NCBI GenBank assembly: GCA_013820875.1
Contig: JACDHS010000027.1
Span: 1 to 44,899 of the forward strand
Reading direction: 5' to 3'
Length of the DNA stretch: 44,899 nt
From: Verrucomicrobiota bacterium
GTDB taxonomy: Bacteria > Verrucomicrobiota > Verrucomicrobiia > Limisphaerales > JACDHS01
Positions 24,997 through 34,229 of the stretch are shown here, in pieces. The translations under genes and the position numbers were made by a program. Positions within the stretch are counted from its first letter, which is position 1; every line of letters begins with the position of its first letter. The notes beneath the pieces were generated by a model. The model made no database searches and had not been told where the DNA came from. It was given only the letters and a program-made list of their open reading frames with translations.

Positions 24997-26877
24997 TTCC
25001 AGTTCTTCCCACCGGGCGTAGAGCACTGCCATTTTACCCTTCGCCGCCTCCTGATCTGCATTCACCTGGGCATGTTGCTCATGTTTTTTGTAGAAGTCAG
25101 GTGATGTCAGCACCCCGTCAATCCGGGCCACTTCCTGTTCAGCTTCCATGATGGCGTCCTCCATTCCGGCCAGTTCCATTTGCTCTTTGTAGGTCAGCTT
25201 ACGCGTTTTGCCCGCAGATTTTTTCCCGTCGTCCCGGTTGCCTGAAGTTCCTTTCGCGGATAACTGCGAGGCGGAAGCTGCCTTGGCAGCAGCCTGTTTT
25301 TTCTCAAAGTAATAATCGTAGTTCCCAACGCTGTGGACAACCTTTCCTTCGCCTTCAAAGATGACCATCTGGTTGCAGACACGATTCAAGAAATAGCGAT
25401 CATGACTGACCACCAGCACGGAGCCCTGGAAAGAAATCAATGCTTCCTCCAGAACGCGGAGCGTGGCGAGATCAAGGTCATTCGTCGGTTCGTCGAGCAC
25501 GATGAAGTTGCCGCCGTTTTTCAAAATGCGTGCGAGGAGCAATCGGCTCCGCTCACCGCCGGAAAGGTGTCTTACCTGTGTGGTGATGCGATCGTCACTG
25601 AAGAGAAAACGTTTCAGGTAAGCTCGCACGGAAAGTTTGTGGTCGCCGAATTCCACCACGTCACTCCCCTGCCCTAACTCGTCATAAACCGATTTCTCGG
25701 GATCCAACTGCAAACGGCTTTGGTCCACGTAATTGAATTTCGTCAGTTCGCCAATTTTCACCGTGCCCATGCTCGGCTCCAACTGGCCGATCATAATTTT
25801 CAGCAATGTCGTTTTGCCAAGGCCGTTACGACCGGCAATGCCCACCTTGGTTCCCTTTTCGAATTTGAACGTGAGATTTTCAAAGAGGGTTCTGCCGCCG
25901 AGTTCCATGCCCACATCTTCCAAATCAACCACACGGTTCCCCAACGGTTGTGGCGGCGGAATAACCATATCCACAGCCATCTCCTTTACCGGTGGGCCCT
26001 GTGATTCTATTTCGAAAAAGCGGTCGAGCCGGATTTTGCTTTTCGTAGTCCGCGCTTTAGGCCCGCGGCGCACCCACTCAAGCTCCTTTCGGAGGAAACC
26101 CTGGCGCACATCTTCCTGTCGCTCTTCGGCAGATTGGCGTTCTGCCTTGGAAATCAAGTAATCGGTATAATTGCCTTCGTAGGAATAAATTTTTCCGTTG
26201 GCGACTTCGACAATGCTGGTGGTGATCCGATCCAGGAAATAGCGATCATGTGTCACAACCAGGAACGCGCCCCGGAAGCCAAGCAGATATTCGATCACCC
26301 ATTCAATTGCTTCGGGATCGAGATGATTGGTCGGCTCATCCATGATCAACAAGTCCGGTTTCGAAACGAGCGCTTTGGCCATCGCGATACGGCGCTTTTC
26401 GCCGCCGGACAGGTTGGTGATCATCAGATCGCCCTCTGGCGCGTTCAAATGGGATAATGCCTCTTTGATACGATAATCCAGATTCCAGCCGTCCAGCGCC
26501 TGAATGCGATGCTCCAGGTCGTCGGCACGAGTGGAATGTCCAGGGAGCGTTTCGTATTCAGCAATCAAATCCAGCAAATGCTGCGCGCCGCAGCGGACGT
26601 TCTCAAAAACAGTCTTTGATTCATCCAACGTGAAATCCTGCGAAAGGTAACCGATCACCAAATCGCGCGAACGAACGACCGCGCCGCTGTCCGCCTGCAT
26701 CAGCCCTGCGAGAATCTTCAGGAATGTCGATTTGCCCGTCCCGTTGCGTCCAACCATCCCGATACGATCACCTCCATGGATTGAGAGCGATGCTTTATCG
26801 AGGATGTTTTGCCTACCGAAATTGATGACAATCTCACTGGCTGAAATAAGGGTTGCTGCTGATTCTTGGCGACTCAC
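24979..26877 (-). CDS. ABC-F family ATPase (ribosome-associated, Uup/EttA-like)
   Basis: A 632-residue soluble protein with two ABC ATPase domains and no membrane spans. A GTG at 26877 is chosen as start: the longer upstream frame adds 120 poorly structured residues and overlaps the divergent GH10 gene. Domain 1 has Walker A GRNGTGKST, signature LSGGEKRR and Walker B LLIMDEPTNHLD. Domain 2 has Walker A GRNGLGKTT, signature LSGGERSR and FIVLDEPTNDLD. The inter-domain linker (about residues 225-300, RKELEWVRRGPKARTTKSK) matches the Uup type. The C-terminal about 80 residues form a charged coiled coil, as in Uup. It probably acts on translating ribosomes. Confidence 0.93.
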   Translation of the reverse strand: MSRQESAATLISASEIVINFGRQNILDKASLSIHGGDRIGMVGRNGTGKSTFLKILAGLMQADSGAVVRSRDLVIGYLSQDFTLDESKTVFENVRCGAQHLLDLIAEYETLPGHSTRADDLEHRIQALDGWNLDYRIKEALSHLNAPEGDLMITNLSGGEKRRIAMAKALVSKPDLLIMDEPTNHLDPEAIEWVIEYLLGFRGAFLVVTHDRYFLDRITTSIVEVANGKIYSYEGNYTDYLISKAERQSAEERQEDVRQGFLRKELEWVRRGPKARTTKSKIRLDRFFEIESQGPPVKEMAVDMVIPPPQPLGNRVVDLEDVGMELGGRTLFENLTFKFEKGTKVGIAGRNGLGKTTLLKIMIGQLEPSMGTVKIGELTKFNYVDQSRLQLDPEKSVYDELGQGSDVVEFGDHKLSVRAYLKRFLFSDDRITTQVRHLSGGERSRLLLARILKNGGNFIVLDEPTNDLDLATLRVLEEALISFQGSVLVVSHDRYFLNRVCNQMVIFEGEGKVVHSVGNYDYYFEKKQAAAKAASASQLSAKGTSGNRDDGKKSAGKTRKLTYKEQMELAGMEDAIMEAEQEVARIDGVLTSPDFYKKHEQHAQVNADQEAAKGKMAVLYARWEELEKIDKA

Positions 26878-26968
26878 GAGCGGAGAACCTGCATTAGTAT
26901 GCGAAGAATTCAAGCTTAGGCGGATTGAGTGCTCGCAATTTCTTTTCGAACTGCACAAAGTCAGACTC

Positions 26969-28597
26969 ATGGATCCCCGCCATGTTTCGCGTCGTAGATT
27001 TCTATGGCAATCCAGCGCGCTGACCGCCCTCGCTGCCACGCCTCTCAATGGATTAAGCCAAACTGCGGAAGACGCTCTCGGTGCAGAAGACGCAAAGCCG
27101 CCGACAACCACGGACAAGAACACGCAATATGTGAGAGTTCTATTGCGCGAAGCAGATGGCGCCCCGCTCGAAAAGGAACGTGTCACCACGTTGCACGCCC
27201 GCGATCTGCCGAATGATCCATTGCCCCAGACCATCATTGGTGCCGAAGGACGCGTCAGGATCGCTCTCGCGCAGGAAGCCTTGCAGGTGAGCGCACGCTT
27301 GAAGGTGCCCGGCTTTGGTGAAGTTTATTGCTATGCAGACAATGGCGGCAAAGGGTTTACCCAGGTGAAAAACGTCGAGTTCGTGGTGGATGCGGCGGAA
27401 ACACGTCTGCGTCGTGTCCGAGAGGCTGCACTCGAATTGAAAGGTCTCAGAATCACGGACGATGCGGTATTCCAAAAACATCTTGAGCAAGCTTCCCGAC
27501 CAATACCGACGACGACAGGCGCAGCACAAACTGCTGCCGCTTACGAAGCGTTGTCGCACGGACTTCATGCTGGCGAACAACTCACCATGCTCGCCGCTCA
27601 ACAGCGGATAGCGAAATTCAGCGTGCCCCGCAAAGATTTCCTTTTCGGCTGCCTGGGTTCGGGTTGGCAACGCGGCGGCGAATGGGAGAAACGATTTGTT
27701 GAAGCATTCAATTTTGCCACTGTCAGTTGGTACACGTGGAAGAATGAGCAACCACAAAGTGAACGAATCGATTACTGGCGCCAGGATCAATCGTTGCAGT
27801 GGGCCTTGGATCGCAAGATCGTGCCGAAAGGATTTGGCTACGTTTACATGAGCAACGGCGCAATGGCGGAATGGTTTCGCACCTGGACATGGGACCGTGT
27901 GCTGCCGGAATACAAACGCATCGTCGAAGAGACCACCCGCCGTTATCACGGTCGAATGCCTTACGTGGAGGTGATCAACGAAGCACACGACAAAGCCAAT
28001 ATCTTTCGTTTTTCACAGACCCAGGTTCTGGAACTGACCCGCGAAGCCTGCGATGCGGCCCGCCGCGGCTCCGCCACCATCAAACGCCAGATCAATCACT
28101 GCTGCATGTGGGCCGAGTATGCAAAGCGCCCCAACACCGATGGAACCCGGCGTTGGTCGCCTTTCCGTTATTTAACAGACTGCGTGAAATCGGGCGTCGA
28201 GTTCGAAACTATCGGACTGCAACTTTACTATCCGCAGCACGATTTGTTTGAAATCGAACGGATGCTCCATCGTTTCACTGCTTTTAAGCGGCCCATTCAC
28301 ATCACGGAGATCTCCTGCAATTCTGCCGAGGGTCTGGATCCCGCCAGCATGCGCCCGAACAGCCTGGTGCCACCATGGCATGGTCCATGGACGGAAACGC
28401 TCCAGGCAGACTGGATGGAGGCCATTTATACCCTTTGCTACAGCAAACCGGAGTTCCAGGCGATTGGCTGGTGGGATTTGTCTGATTCCGGCGGACATTT
28501 CTGGCCCCATGGCGGATTGCTGCGCGGCGATTTCACTCCCAAGGAGAGTTACCATCGTTTGTTGAAATTGCAGAAGCAATGGGGTGTGTCAAAGTAA
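26969..28597 (+). CDS. GH10-type xylanase-like glycoside hydrolase, Tat-exported
   Basis: A 542-residue secreted enzyme. The start at 26969 gives a Tat signal (VSRRRFLWQSSALTALAA); the longer upstream frame runs into the divergent ABC-F region. Residues about 50-160 form an N-terminal beta-rich domain of unknown type. The TIM-barrel that follows fits family GH10. The likely acid/base is Glu338 in VEVINEAHD and the nucleophile Glu447 in IHITEISCN. The WYTWKNEQP segment and the C-terminal GWWDLSDSGGHFWPHGG also fit. The acid/base motif departs from the usual WDVVNE, so substrate may differ from xylan. Polysaccharide-related genes are near. Confidence 0.86.
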   Translation: MDPRHVSRRRFLWQSSALTALAATPLNGLSQTAEDALGAEDAKPPTTTDKNTQYVRVLLREADGAPLEKERVTTLHARDLPNDPLPQTIIGAEGRVRIALAQEALQVSARLKVPGFGEVYCYADNGGKGFTQVKNVEFVVDAAETRLRRVREAALELKGLRITDDAVFQKHLEQASRPIPTTTGAAQTAAAYEALSHGLHAGEQLTMLAAQQRIAKFSVPRKDFLFGCLGSGWQRGGEWEKRFVEAFNFATVSWYTWKNEQPQSERIDYWRQDQSLQWALDRKIVPKGFGYVYMSNGAMAEWFRTWTWDRVLPEYKRIVEETTRRYHGRMPYVEVINEAHDKANIFRFSQTQVLELTREACDAARRGSATIKRQINHCCMWAEYAKRPNTDGTRRWSPFRYLTDCVKSGVEFETIGLQLYYPQHDLFEIERMLHRFTAFKRPIHITEISCNSAEGLDPASMRPNSLVPPWHGPWTETLQADWMEAIYTLCYSKPEFQAIGWWDLSDSGGHFWPHGGLLRGDFTPKESYHRLLKLQKQWGVSK

Positions 28598-28675
28598 GCA
28601 TAGCCAGCAGACCGAATTTCGTGACAGTATTCGACTGAATTCAAATTTTCCATTTAACGTCTAGAAGAGATCAGG

Positions 28676-30133
28676 ATGAATAATCATCAACCCAATTCTG
28701 AACATTTGGCACTGAATCGACGGCAGTTTTTAAGCCGTTGCGGAATGGGCATGGGCACGCTAGGCCTGGCAGGTTTATTCGACAGCATCGGAGGCCTGAG
28801 TTCATCCGCCCATGCAGCCGTTTCAGAACTTTCACCAGTCGCTCCCAAAGCCCCTCATTTCGCAGGCAAAGCAAAGCGAGTCATTCATATATTCGCGAAT
28901 GGCGGTCCATCACACATTGACACCTTCGATCCCAAACCAGCGTTGGAACGTTACGCCGGCCAGATGTTGCCGATTGCGAACCTGAAGACCGAACGCAAGA
29001 CTGGCGCTTCATTTCCTTCCCCTTTCAAATTTCATAAACGCGGCCAAAGCGGTATCGAAGTCAGCGAACTCTTCAATTCTGTCGCAGAAAGCATCGATGA
29101 CATTTGCGTGATTCGTTCGATGCATGCAGATGTCCCGAATCACGAACCGTCTTTGATGTTGATGAATTGTGGCGAAGCGCGCTTGCCTCGTCCGGCGCTC
29201 GGTTCGTGGGTGACTTACGGACTCGGCAGTGAGAATCAAAACCTCCCTGGGTTCATCTCCATGTGTCCGTTCGGTTACCCGATCCAGGAATCGCAAAACT
29301 GGCAGTCCGGATTTCTGCCCGGTATTTTCCAGGGCACCTACATTGATACGCAGCACACGCGCATTGAGAAGTTAATCGAAAATATTCAGAACAATTTCAC
29401 ATCGCAGAAGGAACAACGCTCCCAACTTGACCTGCTGAAACAGTTGAATGAACGGCATGCCAAAGCTCGGCAGCAGGATCCGCAATTGGAAGCGCGCATT
29501 CAATCCTTCGAACTCGCCTATCGCATGCAGATGGATGCGACCGACGCCTTCGATATCTCGCAGGAACCCGAGCACATCCACAAAATGTACGGCGATGGCG
29601 TCCATGGCCGACAACTTCTGATCGCTCGTCGTTTGATCGAACGGGGCTCTCGTTTTATCCAGGTCTGGCATGGCGCGGGCCAACCCTGGGATAGTCACGA
29701 TGATTTGTTTGAACAGCACACGAATCTTTGTCGCGAGGCAGATCAGCCGATTGGCGCCTTGCTGAAAGATTTAAAACAGCGCGGAATGCTCGAAGATACC
29801 CTTGTAATCTGGGGTGGTGAATTTGGCAGGACGCCAACCGTTGAGTTACCGACACCCGGCGCCAACGCGGGAAAAATCAACGGGCGCGACCACAACAATC
29901 ACGGCTTCACCATGTGGATGGCTGGCGGCGGGGTGAAGGGCGGTCATATCCACGGTGCCACCGATGAATTCGGGTTCGCTGCCACGGAAAAGAAAGTTCA
30001 CGTTCACGATCTCCACGCAACGATTCTCCACCTGCTCGGTTTCAACCACGAAAAACTAACCTTCCGCCATGCGGGAAGAGATTTCCGTCTGACGGATGTG
30101 CATGGGAATGTGGTGAGGGAAATTCTCGCGTGA
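28676..30133 (+). CDS. DUF1501 protein (secreted, Tat signal)
   Basis: A 485-residue protein with a twin-arginine leader (NRRQFLSRCGMGMGTLGLAGL). It has the DUF1501 hallmarks: FANGGPSHIDTFDPKPAL near residue 75, HGAGQPWDSHDDL, VIWGGEFGRTPTVE and NGRDHNNHGFTMWMAGGG. The fold is related to alkaline phosphatases and sulfatases, with metal-binding Asp and His residues; activity is unknown. In Planctomycetes and Verrucomicrobia these genes usually pair with a DUF1549/DUF1553 cytochrome-like gene. None is adjacent here. It lies 79 nt after the GH10 gene on the same strand. Confidence 0.93.
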   Translation: MNNHQPNSEHLALNRRQFLSRCGMGMGTLGLAGLFDSIGGLSSSAHAAVSELSPVAPKAPHFAGKAKRVIHIFANGGPSHIDTFDPKPALERYAGQMLPIANLKTERKTGASFPSPFKFHKRGQSGIEVSELFNSVAESIDDICVIRSMHADVPNHEPSLMLMNCGEARLPRPALGSWVTYGLGSENQNLPGFISMCPFGYPIQESQNWQSGFLPGIFQGTYIDTQHTRIEKLIENIQNNFTSQKEQRSQLDLLKQLNERHAKARQQDPQLEARIQSFELAYRMQMDATDAFDISQEPEHIHKMYGDGVHGRQLLIARRLIERGSRFIQVWHGAGQPWDSHDDLFEQHTNLCREADQPIGALLKDLKQRGMLEDTLVIWGGEFGRTPTVELPTPGANAGKINGRDHNNHGFTMWMAGGGVKGGHIHGATDEFGFAATEKKVHVHDLHATILHLLGFNHEKLTFRHAGRDFRLTDVHGNVVREILA

Positions 30134-30437
30134 GGAATTGTTAACCTAAATCCGGCAGTTACTTAACCGCTAATCTGCGCTAACCAACGCTAATCCAAGA
30201 ATTTGCGGGGAAAACAGCCTGGCAAATAAACCACTTACCGGGTGAAGTCTTTGTCTCACGTAACCGCTTCTCCATTAGCGACTATTAGCGCAGATTAGCG
30301 GTTAAACTGCGGTTTTTAGGGTTAACGGAGGCGCGGCGTAACCGCGAGGTGGTTCGTCCTATCCAGAGTTCTGGTCTGTGCAAAGCATCAGCGGTCAATC
30401 CTTCGACACATCCGCGCACCGGCCAGAAAAGCTTTTG
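30134..30437. other. Intergenic region with a 21-bp inverted repeat
   Basis: A 304-nt spacer between the convergent DUF1501 and jag genes. It carries TTAACCGCTAATCTGCGCTA(A) at 30163-30183 and its exact reverse complement at 30285-30305. No gene is seen. Confidence 0.7.
30151..30199. repeat. Dispersed 49-bp repeat, copy 1
   Basis: This 49-bp stretch, starting TCCGGCAGTTACTTAACCGC, recurs at 34181-34229 with only two differences. Its 21-bp core is also inverted at 30285-30305. Confidence 0.85.
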
Positions 30438-30884
30438 TTACTTCGGCCTTAGCAGAATCGCCTTCTTGGTCGTGCCTTCGACTTCGACACTTTGCGTAAC
30501 GATATCCGGATCATCCTTCAGCGCCTGATGCACCACACGGCGATCGAAGGCGTTAAGCGGTTCCAGCTCAACAATATCTCCCCAACGACGCACCTTCTCT
30601 GCCGCTTCCTGTGCTTTCTTGATCAGCGCATCACGGGCCTGGGTGCGATAGCCACCCACATCCACGGTGACCTTCGGCGATTCCGGATCTTCCTTATGCA
30701 CCAACCTGTTCGTCAGATACTGCATGTCTGCCAGCGTCTGACCCTGCCGCCCTATCAAACGGCCGGGATCATCTGTTTTCACATCGAGAAACAAACCGTC
30801 TTCCGTCGGGACCTCTTCCACCGTGGCGTCAAAGCCGAGCGTTTTGAGCAGTGTTTCGAGCGTTACCTTGGGTTGTGCAGCCAT
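30438..30884 (-). CDS. jag: KH-R3H RNA-binding protein Jag/KhpB
   Basis: A 148-residue cytosolic RNA-binding protein. The KH domain has the GxxG loop in GRLIGRQGQTLADMQYL (about residues 41-57), and the R3H domain has FDRRVVHQAL (about residue 114). The Jag_N domain found in Firmicute KhpB is missing or reduced to about 25 residues. It follows yidC by 3 nt in the conserved rpmH-rnpA-yidD-yidC-jag order, linking it to envelope growth control. Confidence 0.92.
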   Translation of the reverse strand: MAAQPKVTLETLLKTLGFDATVEEVPTEDGLFLDVKTDDPGRLIGRQGQTLADMQYLTNRLVHKEDPESPKVTVDVGGYRTQARDALIKKAQEAAEKVRRWGDIVELEPLNAFDRRVVHQALKDDPDIVTQSVEVEGTTKKAILLRPK

Positions 30885-30887
30885 AAG

Positions 30888-32654
30888 CTATTTCTTTTTT
30901 TTCTTTTGTCCGGACCAAACAAATTTTGTCGGTCTCGATTTCGGTGTCGTTGTCTTAGTGACATCCACCGCTTTGGTCAGTTTCATTTGAAGAATCGTTA
31001 AAAGATTCTGAACCGTCCAGTAAAGAGTCAAACCAGCCGACATCTTATAAAGGAAGAACAAGATCATCAGCGGCATGTACTTCATGATCTTCTGCTGCGT
31101 TGGGTCCATGCCCGGAGCCATCGGAGTCGTGCGCGCCTGCCACAGCATCGTTACCCCCCAGATCACCGGGAGAGGATTGATCGGAAATCCAGCAATGTAA
31201 CCAATCGTATCGGCCTGGGACAAATCACAGGCCCAGAGGAAACTGACATCGCGCAATTCAATCGCGCTTCGGAGCATCTGGTAAAACCCGATGAAAATTG
31301 GAATTTGAATGACCATCGGCAAGCAGCCACCCAGCGGACTAACCTTATGCTCCTTCATGAACTCCATGAGTTTCATGTTCATCTTGCGCGGATCTTCCTT
31401 GTATTTCTCCTGGAGCGCCTTCATTTGCGGCTGCAACAACTGCATCCGCTTCATCGACTTCGTGCTCGCATTGGTGAGCGGCCAGAAAATCAGCTTGATT
31501 AAAATGGTGATCAGGATGATCGCAATTCCGTAGCTCACACCCCATGAATGAAACTTGTTCATCGTGAGCAACAGCCCCTGGGCGACCCATTTGAAAAATC
31601 CGAAATCCATGACCGCATCGAGATTGTTGCCAAAACGCGCGCCAAGCCGGGCCAGTAGATTATATTCTTTGGGGCCTGCGTAAATCTGGAAAGAATTCTC
31701 CAACGCATCGCCCGCATTCAAAACCGCTGCCGGATAAATCAACGTCGTTTCCAACCCATTCGTGATCGCTTTATAATTGCTCGCAACCATTTCCTGGCCA
31801 TGCGCCAACTCCACCCGGCGGGAGATGATCTGGTTGGCAGGCTGGCTTGGAACAGTGGCAATCGTGAAGAACCGGTTATGCACCGCACCCCAGACAACAT
31901 TACTGGCACCCGCCGGCGACACATACTCGGTGCGCCCCGATCCACCACCGCAACCGAAGCCGGTGCCAAAGGCGGAATTAACATGCTCTGCATCAGAGCC
32001 GTCGTACCAGAAAACACCCATTTCCATTCCCTGATCATGGGCACTCATCGGGGTCGAAGTGCCGACCACCAATTCGCGTGACGAAAGTTGCAGCGGTTCT
32101 TTGGAGCGATTTTCGATCCGGACATTCGCCTTCACGAGATAATTAGTGGAAAGCTCGAAGGTCTTGATGATCTGCAACCCGTTCCCGAGAGGCCTTTCGG
32201 CGCGCACCCCAGTACCGGTTTTGGTCAGGTTATAAACTTCTTTACCAGTCAATCCGCTGCCCATCATCGCCAACACCGGCACACGAGCGCCTGTATTCAA
32301 AGTCGCAGGCTGACGTTCCGCGGGCACTTTACGACCGCATTCGATATCAGCGCGATACCCCTGCAGCTCAATCAATTTCAGTCCACCGCCATGAGAAGTG
32401 AAGACGTAGCGACCATTCTCGTTGGTGAGAGTGATCGTTTCTTCCGGCGCATCTTCACTCTTTAACGGCGTGGCGATGCTGACTTCTGCCCCCGGTTCCG
32501 TGGGCCGAGTTTTGAAACTAATATCGTTCGTCGCCGTGCTCACCAGGTCCGTGTCCGGCTTTGGTGGTGGCGGATAAAAATGATTGATGAGCTTCGGCCA
32601 GAAGAGAATGAGGGCAAACGAAGCAACGAGAACAATAATGGCTTTACGATCCAT
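30888..32654 (-). CDS. yidC: Membrane protein insertase YidC
   Basis: A 588-residue Oxa1/YidC insertase of the long Gram-negative type. An N-terminal transmembrane helix (about residues 6-26) precedes a large periplasmic domain (about 60-360). The conserved insertase core follows with five spans starting near WGVSYGIAIILITILIKLIFWP. The hydrophilic-groove arginine fits SFYQMLRSAIEL-type sequence (here GFYQMLRSAIEL). The tail is basic (SGQKKKKK), as in ribosome-binding YidC forms. It works with YidD, encoded 4 nt upstream. Confidence 0.97.
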   Translation of the reverse strand: MDRKAIIVLVASFALILFWPKLINHFYPPPPKPDTDLVSTATNDISFKTRPTEPGAEVSIATPLKSEDAPEETITLTNENGRYVFTSHGGGLKLIELQGYRADIECGRKVPAERQPATLNTGARVPVLAMMGSGLTGKEVYNLTKTGTGVRAERPLGNGLQIIKTFELSTNYLVKANVRIENRSKEPLQLSSRELVVGTSTPMSAHDQGMEMGVFWYDGSDAEHVNSAFGTGFGCGGGSGRTEYVSPAGASNVVWGAVHNRFFTIATVPSQPANQIISRRVELAHGQEMVASNYKAITNGLETTLIYPAAVLNAGDALENSFQIYAGPKEYNLLARLGARFGNNLDAVMDFGFFKWVAQGLLLTMNKFHSWGVSYGIAIILITILIKLIFWPLTNASTKSMKRMQLLQPQMKALQEKYKEDPRKMNMKLMEFMKEHKVSPLGGCLPMVIQIPIFIGFYQMLRSAIELRDVSFLWACDLSQADTIGYIAGFPINPLPVIWGVTMLWQARTTPMAPGMDPTQQKIMKYMPLMILFFLYKMSAGLTLYWTVQNLLTILQMKLTKAVDVTKTTTPKSRPTKFVWSGQKKKKK

Positions 32655-32658
32655 GAAA

Positions 32659-32925
32659 TTAAATTGAGCGGGAAATTGAGTTCAAATTGGGAGGAACAGG
32701 ATCATGCCCGCATCCGCCGAAGGGATGACAACGGCATATCCTCTTGATTGCAAGCCAGGTTCCGGAGATTGGCCCGTGCGTTTTAAGAGCCTCGATTGCG
32801 AACTGAGAACAACTGGGAGTGTAACGGCAACCACTCATCGGCCCGAAGAAAGCGACCAGCAACGGGGAGACCGTCCGCTGATAAATTCGGATGACGAAAA
32901 TTAAAATGTCCCTGAGAAAGTTCAC
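32659..32925 (-). CDS. yidD: Membrane protein insertion efficiency factor YidD
   Basis: An 88-residue membrane-associated protein with the family core [20 protein letters not shown], then [20 protein letters not shown]. An amphipathic N-terminus (residues 1-25) precedes it. It overlaps the rnpA stop by ATGA and precedes yidC by 4 nt. Confidence 0.95.
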   Translation of the reverse strand: MNFLRDILIFVIRIYQRTVSPLLVAFFGPMSGCRYTPSCSQFAIEALKTHGPISGTWLAIKRICRCHPFGGCGHDPVPPNLNSISRSI

Positions 32926-33296
32926 TTGGGCTTCTTGAGCAACCGCGCACGTCGCATTGCTTCCAGGAAATCTACTTCCACGCCCGCCAGTTTTTTGCCG
33001 ACAATGGAATTCCGCGCGATCAATACCAAATCAATTGGTCTCTCAAAATCGTGCTGATGCAACCGGAAAGTTTCACGCAAAAGACGCCTTGCTCTCGCCC
33101 GGGCCACCGCTCCGCCGATCTTGCGCGATGTAATCAACCCCACGCGCGAAGGAGAATCCGAGGAAAGCGGAACCCAATTTGCAATCAGGCAACCAACCAC
33201 GACCCGCTGTCCCTCAGCGCGCGCCCGCGCGAAATCACGTCCTAATTTGATCCGACGCGACTGCGTCAGGCGCAACCGACCCGATTCCTCGGGCAT
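32922..33296 (-). CDS. rnpA: Ribonuclease P protein component
   Basis: A 124-residue basic protein that assists the RNase P RNA in tRNA 5' maturation. [20 protein letters not shown] is followed by LRETFRLH, the family's RNR-like motif, here [14 protein letters not shown] and the C-terminal LARLLKKPK-type tail fit. It is 1 nt after rpmH and overlaps yidD by 4 nt, the conserved order. The RNase P RNA gene was not found in this window. Confidence 0.93.
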   Translation of the reverse strand: MPEESGRLRLTQSRRIKLGRDFARARAEGQRVVVGCLIANWVPLSSDSPSRVGLITSRKIGGAVARARARRLLRETFRLHQHDFERPIDLVLIARNSIVGKKLAGVEVDFLEAMRRARLLKKPK

Positions 33297-33297
33297 G

Positions 33298-33435
33298 TTA
33301 AGCCTGCACCATCCGCTTGCGGCCGATGCGGCGGCGGTTCGACAAAATGGCTTTACCGGCTTTGGTGGAGTTACGCTTACGAAAACCGTGTTGGCGCTTG
33401 CGTCGAATCTTCGATGGTTGATAGGTGCGTTTCAT
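33298..33435 (-). CDS. rpmH: Ribosomal protein bL34
   Basis: A 45-residue gene encoding [20 protein letters not shown] and then [20 protein letters not shown], ending RMVQA. This is the canonical bL34 sequence. It heads the rpmH-rnpA-yidD-yidC-jag run. In many bacteria dnaA and the origin lie upstream of rpmH, but here a repeat-rich spacer and unrelated genes follow instead. Confidence 0.98.
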   Translation of the reverse strand: MKRTYQPSKIRRKRQHGFRKRNSTKAGKAILSNRRRIGRKRMVQA

Positions 33436-33616
33436 TTTCTGCTTCTTCTTTAAATTCGCGAAATACCCGCGATTTCGAAGTTCGAGAAGATAACGGGCGA
33501 AGTTCGAGTGTCAATTGCCACTTTTGGTTCTTTGCAGGTAATTTTTTACCTGAGCGAGAGCTATTCAGTACAAAAACGGCAAACGGACACAGCGCGGCGA
33601 AGCCGCAATCAAGGTA

Positions 33617-33637
33617 GGACAGGCATCTTGCCTGTCC
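33617..33637. repeat. Palindrome with TCT loop
   Basis: GGACAGGCA-TCT-TGCCTGTCC forms a 9-bp stem with a 3-nt loop. The geometry is the same as the palindrome pair at 7905-7996, but the stem sequence differs. Confidence 0.75.
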
Positions 33638-33889
33638 CGGGTGCAGGTGGGCAAGTGGGTAAGTGGACAAGGACTCGCCGCCAAGAGAGAACGTTTATGG
33701 TTCACCCGCTAAATGAAAGAAAAAGTGCGTCCTTTTCAGTCATAAACGCCTTCTTTTACGTTTTTTTGCAGCATTCCAAATGCGGTTTTTTTAAGGAAAG
33801 GCTGGCCCTTGTTTTCCACTAGCCCGAATGCCTCCTTGGTTGGGAACGTTTTGGGCACGAACAGCCCCGACGTCAGCTTTTTTCGCTCT

Positions 33890-34172
33890 CCAAAATAATT
33901 TGGAGCCCTAAAAAAGGAAATTCTGGCGCTCCAAAATAATTTGGAGCCCTGAAAAAGGAAATTCTAACGCTCCAAAATAATTTGGAGCCCTAAAAAAGGA
34001 AATTCTAGCGCTCCAAAATAGTTTGGAACTCTGAAAAAGGAAATTCTAGCGCTCCAAAATAATTTGGAGCCCTGAAAAAGGAAATTCTGGCGCTCCAAAA
34101 TAGTTTGGAGGACTAAAAAAGTAATTTTCTGTGCTCCAAAATAATTTGGAAGACCTCCATCGCGTCCATTTA
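33890..34172. repeat. 41-bp tandem repeat array A2 (7 units)
   Basis: CCAAAATA recurs at 33890, 33931, 33972, 34013, 34054, 34095 and 34136, exactly 41 bp apart, seven copies as in array A1. Most units contain GCTCCAAA-ATAA-TTTGGAGC, a perfect 8-bp stem. The last unit drifts toward the A1 sequence (GACTAAAAAAGTAATTTTC). The end flank GAAGACCTCCATCGCGTCC matches that of A1. A copy of the dispersed 49-bp repeat follows. Confidence 0.92.
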
Positions 34173-34180
34173 TCCCTAAA

Positions 34181-34229
34181 TTCGGCAGTTACTTAACCGC
34201 TAATCTGCGCTAACCATCGCTAATCCAAG
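34181..34229. repeat. Dispersed 49-bp repeat, copy 2
   Basis: It matches 30151-30199 at 47 of 49 positions in the same orientation. It lies directly after array A2. Confidence 0.85.

Noticed and set aside
26732-26968. 79-residue N-terminal extension of the GH10 protein
   Set aside because: It is the antisense of the ABC-F Walker A region. The Tat signal starting at 26969 defines the start.
26878-27237. 120-residue N-terminal extension of the ABC-F protein
   Set aside because: It overlaps the divergent GH10 gene and its signal peptide, and ABC-F proteins begin close to the first ATPase domain. GTG at 26877 is a better start.
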